NCBI GenBank assembly: GCA_904379015.1
Contig: CAJFHG010000006.1
Coordinates: 29,022-93,021, forward strand
Origin: Candidatus Paralachnospira caecorum
Lineage (GTDB): Bacteria > Bacillota > Clostridia > Lachnospirales > Lachnospiraceae
DNA length: 64,000 nt
Direction of reading: 5' to 3'
Below the pieces are notes generated by a model. The model was not told the DNA's origin. It did not search any database and saw only the letters and a list, made by a program, of their open reading frames with translations. Below are positions 35,938-44,662 of this stretch, piece after piece (position 1 is the first letter of the stretch; every line of letters begins with the position of its first letter). The position numbers were made by a program, and so were the translations under genes.

Positions 35938-37236
35938 ATGAGCACAAGCAGCAGGTCTGAAGCATTATTCGCGAGAGCAAAGAAGGTGATTCCCGGAGGG
36001 GTAAACAGTCCTGTCCGCGCTTTTGGGGCAGTAGGAGGAAATCCCCGTTTTATTGCTTCTGCGGACAAAGAAATGATCACGGACGTGGATGGGAATACTT
36101 ACATTGATTACATTGGATCCTGGGGACCTATGATCCTGGGACATAACCATCCGGCCATTCTGGAAGCAGTGAAGAAAGCTGCCGAGAAGGGGCTGAGTTT
36201 TGGCGCAGGCTGTCCGGACGAAGTGGATATGGCGGAGCTGATCTGTGAGATGGTGCCCTCTGTGGAGATGGTTCGGATGGTCAACTCCGGCACGGAGGCA
36301 GTCATGTCCGCGATCCGGGCGGCAAGAGGATTTACGGGAAGGAATAAGATCATCAAGTTTGAGGGCTGCTATCACGGCCACTGTGACGCGATGCTGGTAA
36401 AGGCCGGATCCGGCGTGATGACCAGCGGCGTGCCGGACAGCGCAGGAGTACCGGCCGGCTGCGCAGAGGATACGCTCACGGCGGTTTATAACGATATCGA
36501 AAGTGTCCGGGCGCTGCTTTCCCGGTTCCCGGAGGATGTGGCGGCTGTGATCATCGAGCCGGTGGCGGCCAATATGGGAGTGGTCGCGCCGAAGGAAGGA
36601 TTCCTGAAAGAACTTCGCGGACTGTGTACAGAATATGGGACTCTGCTGATCTTTGACGAGGTGATCACAGGCTTCCGCCTGGGTATTGACGGAGCACAGG
36701 GATATTACGGAGTGACGCCGGACCTGACAACCTTCGGGAAGATCATCGGCGCGGGCATGCCGGTGGGCGCCTACGGCGGCCGCAGAGAGATCATGGAAAT
36801 GGTGTCGCCGGTTGGAAAGGTTTACCAGGCCGGGACATTAAGCGGGAATCCGGTGGCGATGGCTGCGGGGCTGGCGCAGCTTCGGATCCTGAAGGCACAT
36901 CCGGAGCTCTACCGAGGCATGAACGAAATGGGCGCGTATTTCAGAGAACGTCTCGGGCAGCTGGCGGAACGTTATCAGGCGCCCTGCCAGGTAAACGGCG
37001 TCGGTTCCCTTTCCTGCCTGTATTTTTCCGGTGAGCCGGTGACTGATTATCAGTCGGCGAAACAGTCCGACGTGAAGGAATTCGGAGAGTATTTCCGGTA
37101 TCTGCTGGATCACGGGATTTATGTGGCTCCGTCTCAGTTTGAGGCCATTTTCCTGTCCAGTGCTCATACAAAGGAAGACATTGACCGGACACTGTCAGTG
37201 ATGGAAGCGTATTTTGACAGCCGTTACTCAAAATAA
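35938..37236 (+). CDS. hemL: Glutamate-1-semialdehyde 2,1-aminomutase
   Basis: A 432-residue PLP enzyme that converts glutamate-1-semialdehyde to 5-aminolevulinate. Diagnostic stretches are IPGGVNSPVRAF, DGNTYIDYIGSWGPMILGHNHP, MVNSGTEAVMSAIR, FEGCYHGHCD, LIFDEVITGFR and the PLP lysine in TTFGKIIGAGMPVGAYGG. It completes the supply of precursor for the upstream enzymes. AGAAGGGAGAAG precedes the ATG. Confidence 0.97.
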   Translation: MSTSSRSEALFARAKKVIPGGVNSPVRAFGAVGGNPRFIASADKEMITDVDGNTYIDYIGSWGPMILGHNHPAILEAVKKAAEKGLSFGAGCPDEVDMAELICEMVPSVEMVRMVNSGTEAVMSAIRAARGFTGRNKIIKFEGCYHGHCDAMLVKAGSGVMTSGVPDSAGVPAGCAEDTLTAVYNDIESVRALLSRFPEDVAAVIIEPVAANMGVVAPKEGFLKELRGLCTEYGTLLIFDEVITGFRLGIDGAQGYYGVTPDLTTFGKIIGAGMPVGAYGGRREIMEMVSPVGKVYQAGTLSGNPVAMAAGLAQLRILKAHPELYRGMNEMGAYFRERLGQLAERYQAPCQVNGVGSLSCLYFSGEPVTDYQSAKQSDVKEFGEYFRYLLDHGIYVAPSQFEAIFLSSAHTKEDIDRTLSVMEAYFDSRYSK

Positions 37237-37257
37237 GGCTGCGGAGTGAAAAGAAAA

Positions 37258-39093
37258 ATGGAACGAAAAGAACTCAGTGATTTGAGAGCGTTGATGGAGG
37301 AGAAGGGGATCGCCGTCTGCGTCGTGCCCACGGCGGATCCCCATGAATCAGAATATCCGGGTGCTCATTTTGAAGCGAGAAAATATCTGTCTGGTTTTAC
37401 CGGTTCTGCCGGGACTCTGGCGGTGTCGGGCGACTGGGCCGGCCTCTGGACGGACGCCCGGTATTTTCTCCAGGCGGAGGCACAGCTTTCCGGAAGCGGG
37501 ATTACCTTATATAAAATAGGAGAGAAACAGGTTCCGGAGCTGGCGCAGGAAATCAGGGAACGTCTACCGGAAGGCGGAGTGCTTGCCTATGACGGACGGA
37601 CTGTCAACCGCCGTCTGGGAGAGCGGCTGCGGGAGGCTGCCGGACAGAAGAATGGAAGCGTGCTCCTGACGGACCTGCCGGGGCAGATTTGGAAACACCG
37701 GCCTCCGCTTTCAGCCGAACCGGTGTTTGAGATGCCGCTCTCTCTTTCCGGGGAGGCGAGGGCGGATAAGATCAGCCGGATCCGTGAGGTGATGGAACGG
37801 GAGGGAGCCCAGATCCATGTGGTGACGACTCTGGACGATATCGCTTGGATCATGAACCTGAGAGGGCATGACGTTCCGTGCAATCCTGTATTTTTCAGCT
37901 ATCTGGTGATCGGTCTTGACCAGATCCGGCTGTTTGTTCAGAAGCAGGCCGTCTCTGCCGCGATCCGGGAAAGCCTGGAAGAGGACGGAGTGATCCTGGA
38001 AGCATATGAGGACTTTTACGGAGTGCTTCCGGAGCTGACGGCGGGGAAGACCGTTTATCTGGACAGCCGAAAGGCCAATGAGCAGGTGTTCGGCTGTCTG
38101 GGACAGGGGGCGGAAGTGATTGACCGGCCGAATCCCTCAGAGCTGATGAAGGCGGTCAAAAATGAGACGGAGATCGCAAATATACGGCTGGCCCACAGGA
38201 AGGACGCGGCTGCGGTCACCCGTTTCCTGTACTGGCTGAAGAAGCAGAGAGAGCGCGGATTTGCCGGCGTGACAGAATTGTCAGCGGGAGAAAAGCTGGA
38301 GGCGTTCCGGCGGGAACAGGAACATTATCTGGAACCCAGTTTTGAGACGATCTGTGCCTGCGGAGCCAACGGCGCGATCGTTCATTACACCGCATCAGAG
38401 GAAACCAATACGGCTCTCAGGCCGGAGGGATTTCTTCTGGTGGATTCCGGCGGGCAGTATATGGAGGGGACCACGGACATTACCAGGACGATTGTGCTCG
38501 GGCCTCTCACTGCTGTCCAGAAAAAGCATTTTACGGCGGTCCTGAAAGGAATGCTGGCGCTGGGAAACGCCAGGTTCCTGTATGGCTGCAGAGGCGTGAA
38601 CCTGGATTATCTGGCCAGGGAGCCGCTCTGGGCCATGGGGCTGGATTACAGGCACGGAACCGGCCACGGAGTGGGGCATCTTCTGAATGTTCATGAATCG
38701 CCCAACAGCTTTCGGTGGAAATGCGGGGCCGGCGGGGCGGACAGCGCCGTTCTGGAGCCGGGCATGGTGACATCGGATGAGCCGGGCGTTTATCTGGCCG
38801 GACAGTATGGGATCCGGACGGAGAATCTGCTGCTGTGCAGAAAGGCTGAAGAGAACGAATACGGACAATTTCTGGAGTTTGAATTCCTCACTCTGGTTCC
38901 CATTGACCTGGAGGGGATTGACTGGACGGAGATGGAAGAAAAGGATATCGAGCGGCTGAACCGGTATCATCAGAAGGTTTACGAGACCCTCGCACCCTGC
39001 TTTTCCGGGGAGGAGCTGGCCTGGCTTGCCGAGGCCACAAAGCCCTTTTGTCCGGAGAAAGAAAAAAGGGACGGAAGGGAAAATTATCGGTAA
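37258..39093 (+). CDS. Xaa-Pro aminopeptidase (M24, long form)
   Basis: A 611-residue metallopeptidase of the aminopeptidase P type: two creatinase-like N-terminal domains (about 1-300) and an M24 pita-bread domain. The metal ligands can be followed in LVDSGGQYMEGTTDITRT (two Asp), GTGHGVGHLLNVHE (His), VTSDEPGVY (Glu) and GIRTENL (Glu). It removes N-terminal residues before proline in the cytoplasm. I prefer the ATG at 37258 to the GTG at 37246, whose ribosome site would be too close. No terminator separates it from hemL. Confidence 0.92.
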   Translation: MERKELSDLRALMEEKGIAVCVVPTADPHESEYPGAHFEARKYLSGFTGSAGTLAVSGDWAGLWTDARYFLQAEAQLSGSGITLYKIGEKQVPELAQEIRERLPEGGVLAYDGRTVNRRLGERLREAAGQKNGSVLLTDLPGQIWKHRPPLSAEPVFEMPLSLSGEARADKISRIREVMEREGAQIHVVTTLDDIAWIMNLRGHDVPCNPVFFSYLVIGLDQIRLFVQKQAVSAAIRESLEEDGVILEAYEDFYGVLPELTAGKTVYLDSRKANEQVFGCLGQGAEVIDRPNPSELMKAVKNETEIANIRLAHRKDAAAVTRFLYWLKKQRERGFAGVTELSAGEKLEAFRREQEHYLEPSFETICACGANGAIVHYTASEETNTALRPEGFLLVDSGGQYMEGTTDITRTIVLGPLTAVQKKHFTAVLKGMLALGNARFLYGCRGVNLDYLAREPLWAMGLDYRHGTGHGVGHLLNVHESPNSFRWKCGAGGADSAVLEPGMVTSDEPGVYLAGQYGIRTENLLLCRKAEENEYGQFLEFEFLTLVPIDLEGIDWTEMEEKDIERLNRYHQKVYETLAPCFSGEELAWLAEATKPFCPEKEKRDGRENYR

Positions 39094-39264
39094 ATGTCAC
39101 AGAAAACAAGGAAAAAAATGGATGGAAGTTGTCAGTTATGAGAAGCGGTATGCAAAGTTGCTAAAGTCAGAAGAGGCTTTTTGTGGATTTCTGTTATAGT
39201 TTTTTCTATTATGATAAGATATTATGAAAACAATAGCGAAGAAAAAAAGCGGGAGGCCTGATAC

Positions 39265-40233
39265 ATGGCAGAGATTTCATTCCGAAATGTGACAAAAACA
39301 TTTCCCAACGGAAAAGCTGCAGTGAAAGATTTTAGTTTGGACATCAAAAGCGGAGAGTTTCTGGTACTGACGGGACCGGCCGGTTCCGGAAAGGCGACGG
39401 TGCTGCGCATGATCGCCGGAACAGAACCCATCAGCGGGGGCGAGCTGGAGATCAACGGCGTTGTGACCGGACCAGGCAAACAGAAAAGACGGAATGTGGG
39501 AATGATCTTTCAGCATTTTACTCTGTATCCGGGCATGACCGTGCGGGACAACCTCGCCTTTGCCATGAAGCTTCATCATGAGCCGGAGGACCAGATCCAG
39601 AAGGCTGTGGAGGAGACGGCGCGGCTTTTTAAGATTGAGAATCTTCTGTCCTGTTATCCCAGAGAGCTCAATGAGCTGCAGAAACAGTATGTGGCCATGG
39701 CCAGAGCCCACGTACATGATCCGATCGCGTTCCTGCTTCTGGATTCTCTGGAAAGGCTGGAACCGTCTCTCAGAAAAATGGCCAGGAGCCGGCTGAAGGC
39801 TCTGCAGAAAGAAGTGGGCCGGACGCTGATCTATGTGACGGACAGCGGGAGGGAAGCCCTCAGGATGGAGACCAGGACCGTCGTGATGAGACGGGGCCGG
39901 ATCGAGCAGATCGGGACGGCAAAGGAGTTGCTCGAAGCGCCCTGTAATCTGTTTGTGGCCCAGTTTATGAACGAACCGGGATTTTATAATGACGAGGTGG
40001 TTATCGAAAAAGGGAAGACCTCGGTGGAAGCCGTGGGAGAGCGGTTCAGCATTGATGTGCCCGCCGAATGGGTGGACAGGCTGACCAGAGCCGGCTGCCT
40101 GGGAAAGCGGGTGCTGATGGGATATACCACGGAGCCTGTTTCAGAAGAAGCGGATCGCCCGGAACATGCGTCTCCGGAGCCTGATTCGAGAATTTACTTT
40201 TTTGATAAGGAAACTCAGAAAATTATTGTGTAA
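39265..40233 (+). CDS. MalK/UgpC-like ABC ATPase with degraded catalytic motifs
   Basis: A 322-residue protein that follows the sugar-importer ATPase family along its length, including a TOBE-like C-terminal part. Every nucleotide-handling motif is damaged. Walker A is GPAGSGKAT, with Ala44 after Lys43 where Ser/Thr is needed. The signature LSGGQ is LNELQ. Walker B ends LLLDS, with Ser161 in place of the catalytic Glu. The H-loop reads YVTDSGREAL, with Asp193 in place of His. The Q-loop (FQHFTLYPGM) is kept. The frame is intact, so it looks like a maintained pseudo-ATPase. No permease or binding protein is adjacent. A terminator follows, then a regulator gene. Confidence 0.85.
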   Translation: MAEISFRNVTKTFPNGKAAVKDFSLDIKSGEFLVLTGPAGSGKATVLRMIAGTEPISGGELEINGVVTGPGKQKRRNVGMIFQHFTLYPGMTVRDNLAFAMKLHHEPEDQIQKAVEETARLFKIENLLSCYPRELNELQKQYVAMARAHVHDPIAFLLLDSLERLEPSLRKMARSRLKALQKEVGRTLIYVTDSGREALRMETRTVVMRRGRIEQIGTAKELLEAPCNLFVAQFMNEPGFYNDEVVIEKGKTSVEAVGERFSIDVPAEWVDRLTRAGCLGKRVLMGYTTEPVSEEADRPEHASPEPDSRIYFFDKETQKIIV

Positions 40234-40241
40234 AGTGCTAC

Positions 40242-40302
40242 ATAAGATTCGGTACTTTTTCCCAGTATTTCAGGAATAAAAAAGTGCTGAATCTTATTTT
40301 TT
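40242..40302 (+). terminator. Terminator after the degenerate ABC gene
   Basis: ATAAGATTC and GAATCTTAT pair perfectly, extended inward by GTACTTTTT/AAAAAGTGC, followed by six T residues. Confidence 0.8.
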
Positions 40303-40441
40303 GTCGATGAAATATAAAAAATATCCAAAACCCCCTTTTAATTTTACGCATTTTGTACTAAGATAAAAGAATAAAGGTTCTGCCGGGGTGTAGGAATAGA
40401 ACCGGCGGCAGCAGAATAAAAGTGTGTCAGGGAGAGATGGT

Positions 40442-41530
40442 ATGATATCGAATCAAATATTACAGAATACAATTGAAGGTCTGAAGGGAATCATGCGGAT
40501 CGAACTATGCATCTGCGATACAGAGGGGAAGGTACTTGCGACAACTTTTCCGGATGCGGAGGAATATGAATTTTCGGTGCTGGCGTTTGTGGAGTCGCCG
40601 GCTGACAGTCAGGTGATCCAGGGCTACCAGTTTTTCAAGGTCTTCGATGAGCATCAGCTGGAATACGTCCTTCTGGCCAGGGGATCCGGCGATGACGCCT
40701 ATATGGCGGGCAAGGTTGTGGTGTTCCAGATCCAGAATCTTCTGGTGGCCTACAAGGAACGGTTTGACAAGGACAATTTCATAAAGAACCTGCTGCTCGA
40801 CAATCTGCTTCTGGTGGATATTTACAACAGGGCAAAGAAGCTGCACATTGACATCAATGTGCGCCGCGTGGTATTTGTGATTGAGACGCAGACAGAAAAC
40901 GATACAGTGGCGCTGGAGACCATGAAGAGCATGTTCTCGGCCAAGTCAAAGGATTTTATCACGGCTGTGGATGAGAAGAACATCATTCTCGTCAAAGAGC
41001 TGAAGGCCAATGAAGGCTACGAGGATATGGACAAGGTGGCGAAGACCATCCTGGATATGCTCAACACGGAGGCCATGGCGACGGTCCATGTGGCGTACGG
41101 CACCATTGTGGGAGAAGTAAAAGAAGTGTCCCGTTCCTACAAGGAAGCCAAGATGGCGCTGGATGTGGGAAAGATTTTCTACAGCGACAAAAATATCGTG
41201 GCCTACAACAATCTGGGCATCGGCCGTCTGATCTATCAGCTGCCCCTGTCCCTCTGCCGGATGTTCATCAAGGAAATTTTTGACGGAAAATCGCCGGATG
41301 ATCTGGATGATGAGACGCTGGTCACCATCAACAAATTTTTTGAGAACAATCTGAATGTGTCGGAGACTTCCAGGCAGCTGTATATCCACAGAAATACTCT
41401 GGTATACCGTCTGGATAAGCTTCAGAAAAGTACGGGGCTGGATTTGCGTGTGTTTGAAGATGCCATTACCTTTAAGATCGCGCTGATGGTAGTCAAATAT
41501 ATGAATTATATCGAGACGCTGGATAATTAG
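40442..41530 (+). CDS. CdaR/PucR-type transcriptional regulator
   Basis: A 362-residue protein. The N-terminal half contains a diacid-recognition/GAF-like region (NQILQNTIEGLKGIMRIELCICD, YVLLARGSGDDAYMAGKVVVFQIQN). A GGDEF-like middle domain (VEVSRSYKEAKMALDVG region) follows. The C-terminal PucR HTH is ETSRQLYIHRNTLVYRLDKLQKSTGLDLRVFEDA with the family's RNTLxYRL core. The target is unknown; the closest neighbours are the pseudo-ATPase upstream and ftsE 13 bp downstream. I use the ATG at 40442, 8 nt after GGGAG, in preference to 40424. Confidence 0.85.
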   Translation: MISNQILQNTIEGLKGIMRIELCICDTEGKVLATTFPDAEEYEFSVLAFVESPADSQVIQGYQFFKVFDEHQLEYVLLARGSGDDAYMAGKVVVFQIQNLLVAYKERFDKDNFIKNLLLDNLLLVDIYNRAKKLHIDINVRRVVFVIETQTENDTVALETMKSMFSAKSKDFITAVDEKNIILVKELKANEGYEDMDKVAKTILDMLNTEAMATVHVAYGTIVGEVKEVSRSYKEAKMALDVGKIFYSDKNIVAYNNLGIGRLIYQLPLSLCRMFIKEIFDGKSPDDLDDETLVTINKFFENNLNVSETSRQLYIHRNTLVYRLDKLQKSTGLDLRVFEDAITFKIALMVVKYMNYIETLDN

Positions 41531-41543
41531 AATTGAGGCTTTT

Positions 41544-42242
41544 ATGATTGAATTTGAAAACGTCTGCAAAACCTATGACAAATCAACTGATACAGAGACG
41601 AAGGCTGTGCGGGATATCAGTCTGAAAATTGAGAAAGGGGAATTTGTATTTATCGTGGGCAACAGCGGATCGGGGAAGACAACCCTGATCCGGCTGCTCC
41701 TGAAAGAGGTGGATGCCACATCCGGTACGATCCGTGTGGGGGACACGGAGCTTGCCTCGCTTACCAGAAAGATGGTGCCTAGGTACAGAAGGCGCCTGGG
41801 CGTTGTGTTCCAGGATTTTCGTCTCCTGAAGGACCGGAACGTATATGAAAATGTGGCGTTTGCCCAGCGTGTGGTGGTGACGCCCTCCCGGCAGATCAGA
41901 CAAAGAGTGCCGGAGGTCCTGGCCATGGTGGGTCTGTCTTCCAAATATAAATCGCTGCCCAGCCAGCTTTCCGGCGGAGAGCAGCAGAGAGTGGCTATTG
42001 CCCGGGCGCTGGTGAACCGGCCGGAGATCCTGCTGGCCGATGAGCCCACAGGAAACATGGATCCGGACAACGCCTGGCAGATCATGAAGCTGCTGGACGA
42101 GATCAACCAGATGGGGACGACGGTGGTGGTCGTCACTCACAGCAAAGAAATTGTCAACAAAATGAAAAAGCGTGTTATCACCATGAAACATGGCGTGATT
42201 GTGACCGATAAGGAAAAAGGCGGGTACGAAAATGAGGATTAG
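41544..42242 (+). CDS. ftsE: Cell-division ABC ATPase FtsE
   Basis: A 232-residue ATPase. Walker A is GNSGSGKTTLIRLL near residue 38, then VVFQDFRLLKDRNVYENVAF (FtsE-type Q-loop), LSGGEQQRVAIARAL, LADEPTGNMDP and VVTHSKEIV. With FtsX it controls peptidoglycan hydrolases during division or sporulation. It overlaps ftsX by 11 bp. Confidence 0.95.
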   Translation: MIEFENVCKTYDKSTDTETKAVRDISLKIEKGEFVFIVGNSGSGKTTLIRLLLKEVDATSGTIRVGDTELASLTRKMVPRYRRRLGVVFQDFRLLKDRNVYENVAFAQRVVVTPSRQIRQRVPEVLAMVGLSSKYKSLPSQLSGGEQQRVAIARALVNRPEILLADEPTGNMDPDNAWQIMKLLDEINQMGTTVVVVTHSKEIVNKMKKRVITMKHGVIVTDKEKGGYENED

Positions 42243-43140
42243 CACACTGTGGTACTGCATCCGCCAGGGACTCGGAAGTATCCGGAAAAACAAGCTGTTT
42301 ACGCTTGCGTCGGTGGGAACAATGGCGGCGTGTATCTTTTTATTCTGTATTTTTTATTCCGTTGTGGTGAATGTACAGTATATGGTGGGGGAAATGGAGA
42401 ATACTGTCGGTGTGACGGTATTTTTTGATGAGGGGCTTTCGGAATCGCGGATCCAGGAGATCGGCGAGGAAATTTCAGCCAGAAGCGAGGTGGCGGAAAT
42501 TCGTTATGTGTCCGCCGAGGAGGCATGGGAAAGCTATCAGGAGGAATATTTTGCCGATATGCCGGAGCTGGCGGAGGGCTTCGCGGAAGACAACCCGCTG
42601 GCCAATTCCGCTTCCTACGAAATTTATCTGAATCATATCGAAGACCAGGATGAGTTTGTGGAATATCTGGAGTCCATAGACGGGATCCGGAGAGTCAATT
42701 ATTCAGAGACAGCGGCGGAGGGACTGTCCGGCATCAGCCGGGTGGTCGGTTATGTATCGGCCGGCCTGATCCTGATCCTGCTGGGGGTATCGGTCTTTCT
42801 GATCAGCAATACCGTATCCATGGCCATTACGGTCAGAAAAGAAGAAATCAAGATCATGCGGCTGATCGGGGCCACTGATTTTCTGATCCGGGCGCCCTTT
42901 GTGGTGGAAGGCATTATCATCGGACTGACGGGCGCGGCAGTCCCTCTGCTCCTGGTGTATTATGTTTATCACTACGCGGTGCGGTTCTTTATGAACAATC
43001 TGAATATTCTTTCCAGGATTCTGACACTCCTGCCTGTATCCCGGGTATTTCAGGTGCTGATTCCCGTTTCTCTGATACTGGGACTTGGCATCGGCCTGTT
43101 TGGAAGTCTGTTTTCTATCAGAAGACATCTGCGCGCGTAG
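42232..43140 (+). CDS. ftsX: Cell-division membrane protein FtsX
   Basis: A 302-residue protein with an N-terminal helix (about 20-45), an extracellular domain (about 46-170) containing GVTVFFDEGLSESRIQEIG and FADDxxLANS-type motifs, and three C-terminal helices with the FtsX core RKEEIKIMRLIGATDFLIRAPF. It transmits FtsE activity to wall hydrolases. The S41 protease gene downstream is a likely functional partner. Confidence 0.95.
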   Translation: MRISTLWYCIRQGLGSIRKNKLFTLASVGTMAACIFLFCIFYSVVVNVQYMVGEMENTVGVTVFFDEGLSESRIQEIGEEISARSEVAEIRYVSAEEAWESYQEEYFADMPELAEGFAEDNPLANSASYEIYLNHIEDQDEFVEYLESIDGIRRVNYSETAAEGLSGISRVVGYVSAGLILILLGVSVFLISNTVSMAITVRKEEIKIMRLIGATDFLIRAPFVVEGIIIGLTGAAVPLLLVYYVYHYAVRFFMNNLNILSRILTLLPVSRVFQVLIPVSLILGLGIGLFGSLFSIRRHLRA

Positions 43141-43251
43141 CGGCAGAAAGGAAAGCCGGGATCCGGCGGAGAAAGAGAAGATCGGGGCTCACGGGGACGA
43201 TGAGAGCGGAAAAGGCTGAATATGATCATCATTGGAAGGAAGGAATCATCA

Positions 43252-44460
43252 ATGGAAAAACGTGACAACCGTTTCCTGAAAGGCGTGCTGACCGGCATTC
43301 TGTGCAGCCTGATCGTGGCGGCCTGTGCCACCTGGGGACTGTACTTCCTGCTGTCGGCGAGGACAAATGAACTCAGACAGGAGAGCGCTCAGTCATCTCT
43401 TGACTATCAGGAGATCCAGACAAAGCTGGAAGGCATTAAGGACAGAATTGACGCAGGTTACCTGTTCGACATAGACGAATCAGACATGGAAGAAGGGATC
43501 TATAAAGGGTTTGTCAGCGCCCTGGGAGATCCCTATACGGTCTACTATACAGAAGAAGAGTATCAGGCGCTGCTGGAATCCTCCAGCGGGCAGTATGAGG
43601 GGATCGGCGTCCAGGTGAGCCAGGATCCGGATACCAATCTGATCACTGTGATCCGGGTGTTCAGGGGATCAGGCGCGGAGGAGGCCGGACTGCAGGCCGG
43701 GGATATCCTTTACCAGGTGAACGGAGAGGATATTACCCAGGATGATATCAACAATGTAGTCGCCAAGATAAAAGGAGAGTCCGGGACAGAGGTAGAGCTT
43801 CAGGTGTACCGGGAATCGACCGGAGAATATGTCACCATGTCAGTAGAGCGGCGGTCTGTCAGCATGGACACCGTTGAATGGCGGATGCTGGAGAATGGGA
43901 TCGGCTATATTCAGATCGTGGAGTTTGACAGCGTGACCTATGATCAGTTTACAGAAGCTCTGGAGGATCTGAAGAATCAGGAAATGCAGGGACTGGTGCT
44001 GGATCTGCGGGACAATCCGGGCGGGCTGCTGGACAGTGTGGTGGAGATCGCCGACGACCTGCTGCCGGAAGGCGTGATCGTATCCACAAAGGATAAAAAC
44101 GGAGAGGGAAGTACCTACGAATCAGACGCGGACATGGCGTATGACGGTCCCATTGCCGTGCTGGTGAACGGAAATTCCGCCAGCGCGTCCGAGGTGCTGA
44201 CCGGAGCACTGAAGGATTATGGAAGAGGCACCGTCGTGGGGACGACCACTTACGGAAAGGGCATTGTCCAGAGCATCGTAAGTCTGGGCGACGGAACGGC
44301 CCTGAAGGTAACCGTGTCCAATTATTATACGCCGAACGGCAGTAATATCCATGAAGTGGGAATTGAGCCGGATGTGTCAGTGGAGGCGGGAGACGGAGAA
44401 CAGGATATCCAGCTGGAACAGGCACAGGAAACGGTAAAGGGACTGCTGGACCAGTCATAA
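43252..44460 (+). CDS. ctpA: C-terminal processing protease (S41 family)
   Basis: A 402-residue exported protease. It has an N-terminal signal-anchor (about 10-33), a PDZ domain (about 105-180, GIGVQVSQDPDTNLITVIRVFRGSGAEEAGLQAGD) and the S41 core with GNSASASEVLTGALKDY (catalytic Ser near residue 308) and GTTTYGKGIVQ (catalytic Lys). It cuts C-terminal tails of extracytoplasmic substrates. The ATG at 43252 follows AAGGAAGGAA. Genomic pairing with ftsEX suggests a cell-wall role. Confidence 0.93.
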   Translation: MEKRDNRFLKGVLTGILCSLIVAACATWGLYFLLSARTNELRQESAQSSLDYQEIQTKLEGIKDRIDAGYLFDIDESDMEEGIYKGFVSALGDPYTVYYTEEEYQALLESSSGQYEGIGVQVSQDPDTNLITVIRVFRGSGAEEAGLQAGDILYQVNGEDITQDDINNVVAKIKGESGTEVELQVYRESTGEYVTMSVERRSVSMDTVEWRMLENGIGYIQIVEFDSVTYDQFTEALEDLKNQEMQGLVLDLRDNPGGLLDSVVEIADDLLPEGVIVSTKDKNGEGSTYESDADMAYDGPIAVLVNGNSASASEVLTGALKDYGRGTVVGTTTYGKGIVQSIVSLGDGTALKVTVSNYYTPNGSNIHEVGIEPDVSVEAGDGEQDIQLEQAQETVKGLLDQS

Positions 44461-44473
44461 AAGCAGAGTGAAG

Positions 44474-44535
44474 ACGGCTGTCTGGAACGCGATGCTGTGA
44501 GAAACAGCAAAGAATGCCTTCCGGGCAGCCGTTTT
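44474..44535 (+). terminator. Terminator after ctpA
   Basis: ACGGCTGTCTGGAA pairs with TTCCGGGCAGCCGT (two mismatches) around a loop with its own CTGTGAGAAACAG hairpin, followed by TTTGCGTG. Confidence 0.7.
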
Positions 44536-44604
44536 GCGTGATACGACCGAGGTATCGCGGTGATCGGCGTCGCGGGCAGGGAGAGTTCCCTCTCCCATCC
44601 GATA

Positions 44605-44641
44605 TTGACAAATGCAAAGGATAGAGTTAGAATTAACTAAC
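44605..44641 (+). promoter_or_regulatory. Promoter with iron-box-like operator of the DtxR-like gene
   Basis: TTGACA (44605-44610) and TAGAAT (44628-44633) with a 17-bp spacer. The palindrome GTTAG-AATTAA-CTAAC (44626-44641) covers the -10 box, the geometry expected for autorepression. Confidence 0.75.
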
Positions 44642-44662
44642 TAAAGAAAGGGGGCGGTTTTC

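Noticed and set aside
36838..37231. Minus-strand frames within hemL
   Set aside because: No motifs or start signals; antisense to an unambiguous enzyme.
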